A stretch of DNA of 64,000 nt from an uncultured Kordia sp. (GTDB taxonomy: Bacteria; Bacteroidota; Bacteroidia; Flavobacteriales; Flavobacteriaceae): contig NZ_CANLEA010000004.1 of NCBI RefSeq assembly GCF_947489565.1, forward strand, positions 298,815 to 362,814. The letters run 5' to 3'. Within the stretch, counting starts at the first letter, position 1, and each line of letters begins with the position of its first letter. A model generated the notes under the pieces. That model searched no databases. It saw only the letters and a list, made by a program, of their open reading frames with translations, and was not told the DNA's origin. A program made the position numbers and the translations under genes. Positions 63,801 through 64,000 of the stretch are shown piece after piece.

Positions 63801-64000
63801 CCTACTCTTTTCACTCCAACTCCTTTAGAATACTGCGATACTGATAACGATGGTATTGGAATTCTTGATCTTACTACTGTAGAAAATGAAGTAACTGGCG
63901 GCATGCTGACAGACATTTCCATCACCTATCACGAAACACCAGAAGATGCAGACAATGATGTGAATGAAATCCCGAATGAAACGGCTTACGGAAACATCAA
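60900..64000 (+). CDS. Giant modular secreted protein (3' end outside window)
   Basis: The frame is open from the ATG at 60900 to the window edge (1033 codons). Signal MKKKPIIVALLLLTTNFFFA. An N-terminal domain (about 22-190) contains NSLWLDLTVNTGGTLGFVLT and PGERYFIVIDRPLGIGGFDL. At least nine tandem modules of about 90-110 residues follow, each opening with an acidic CDDDxDG motif (CDDNNDG, CDDDNDG, CDDTTDGDDTNG, CDDDTDG, CDTDNDG) and containing an ITYHE-like strand and IYVRIEN. The acidic loops could bind calcium. Such proteins are usually large T9SS cell-surface proteins in gliding Bacteroidota; the sorting domain is not visible here. Confidence 0.8.
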   Translation, partial: MKKKPIIVALLLLTTNFFFAQNDCIDAIVVCSNVGFENLDVSGFGTQELANSNACGLQETNSLWLDLTVNTGGTLGFVLTPTLTDISEDFDFFVFGPNPTCNSIGQSIRCSTTNPINAGLSNNLTGMNETETDTAEGPGPDGNSFVRWLTVSPGERYFIVIDRPLGIGGFDLEWTGTATFNAAPNIMIPQGTNIDLEECDVVGDPNDEATTFDLTVNSAIAIGGQTGVTLTYHTSNANAQTGNGPIFDPTAFLNASNPQTIYMRLEDDVTGCFSTEEFELSISGDLDTGIPNDLTICDDNNDGVSVFDLTQNNVLIANGIPSTTVTFYLSEMNAQTDTNPISNMYQNQNAYTEETIWARLTSDSGCVGFTSFTIQVFESPTANVVNDQFICDDDNDGLWSLDLDDLTTTVLGPQDTMLFTVTYHESQEDADTNMNPLTTPYTNTTAYELETIFVRIENNDNTNCFDTTSFDFDVFDQPIINTIANYELCDDTTDGDDTNGFTTFDLSTLDTEVLGGQDNMQFNITYHETLTDANDAMNVLSTNYINTTAGGNEIAVRIENVDNPSCFSTTTLNVVVHPLPVITTPVSLRQCDDDTDGVSDFNLMEANSLLSIDSINETFSYYTNLTNAQTATSAIPTPTAYTAANGGQVFVRIETVNGCFRIGEINLIVAATQIPNAFQLAYEICDDDVVDGDNTNGAASFDFSDADAQINALFTATGQTLTITYYENVADALAEENAIADISNHRNDASPNVQNIVVRVDSDIDNACLGLGEHITLTVNPLPTQNAITDYIVCNDDPNQFTFDLTIKDPEVINGQANIDVTYHESQADADTNTGAIISPYTTFSRTIYVRAINTVTGCINTAMNFDLVINENPTANMPTDLIVCDNDPFDGIFASDLNTQSAQIIGTQTDVFVQYYLNQADAESNTNPLASPYTNISNPQTIYVRIENGTTGCFNITNFDIIVSEAPTLFTPTPLEYCDTDNDGIGILDLTTVENEVTGGMLTDISITYHETPEDADNDVNEIPNETAYGNI

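Noticed and set aside
1..64000. tRNA, rRNA, prophage or insertion-sequence genes
   Set aside because: None was recognised on either strand; no transposase or integrase frame is present.

Overview
The window looks like chromosome of a member of the Bacteroidota, most likely family Flavobacteriaceae; a Kordia-like genus is only a guess. The evidence is low G+C, several proteins ending in a type IX secretion (T9SS) sorting domain, many Bacteroidota lipoproteins, -7 promoter boxes close to TAnnTTTG with no clear Shine-Dalgarno sequences, and a fadN-fadA-fadE beta-oxidation cluster. I saw no rRNA, tRNA, CRISPR array, insertion sequence or prophage.

1-12 kb is mostly housekeeping: the end of a phosphoesterase lipoprotein gene, an NlpC/P60-like protein, fumC, a bestrophin/carbonic-anhydrase pair that may handle bicarbonate together, purL carrying an in-frame palindromic repeat, an FMN-binding lipoprotein and a T9SS cargo protein. 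12-21 kb is a fatty-acid degradation locus: acyl-CoA synthetase, a MarR regulator behind a palindromic promoter, the FadN-type bifunctional enzyme, thiolase and acyl-CoA dehydrogenase. A four-helix-bundle gene flanked by CTCAATACT repeats sits between fadN and fadA.

21.5-34.9 kb is an accessory region of small, mostly unrecognised genes, all on the + strand. From about 28.07 to 33.91 kb the genes are separated by imperfect palindromes built like integron attC sites. Four of the units begin with GTT plus a short sequence private to that unit and end with the reverse complement of that sequence, finishing in AAC. That is the signature expected of circularised and reinserted gene cassettes. No integrase gene lies in the window. 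This is the most interesting system here.

35-41.6 kb has an rRNA methyltransferase gene (rlmI-like) whose 3' end is repeated downstream next to a lanC-like fragment, a six-repeat secreted protein, a hydrolase, and an AraC regulator followed by a tandem operator and a small operon (a 59-residue exported peptide, a DUF1772-like membrane protein, a NAD(P)-binding protein). 41.7-53.8 kb has a sulfatase, a phosphoesterase-family protein, two tandem T9SS paralogues with almost identical sorting domains, an AraC/short-chain-dehydrogenase operon, another T9SS protein and small membrane or lipoproteins. 53.9-57.9 kb is a tight four-gene operon (TolB/DUF6265-like, M28 peptidase, TraB/EreA-like lipoprotein, YdeI-like). 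Next comes a block with a frameshifted JAMM-motif lipoprotein gene and two DUF6705-like twins, bracketed by a second copy of the ydeI-like 3' end. The window closes inside a giant modular secreted protein.
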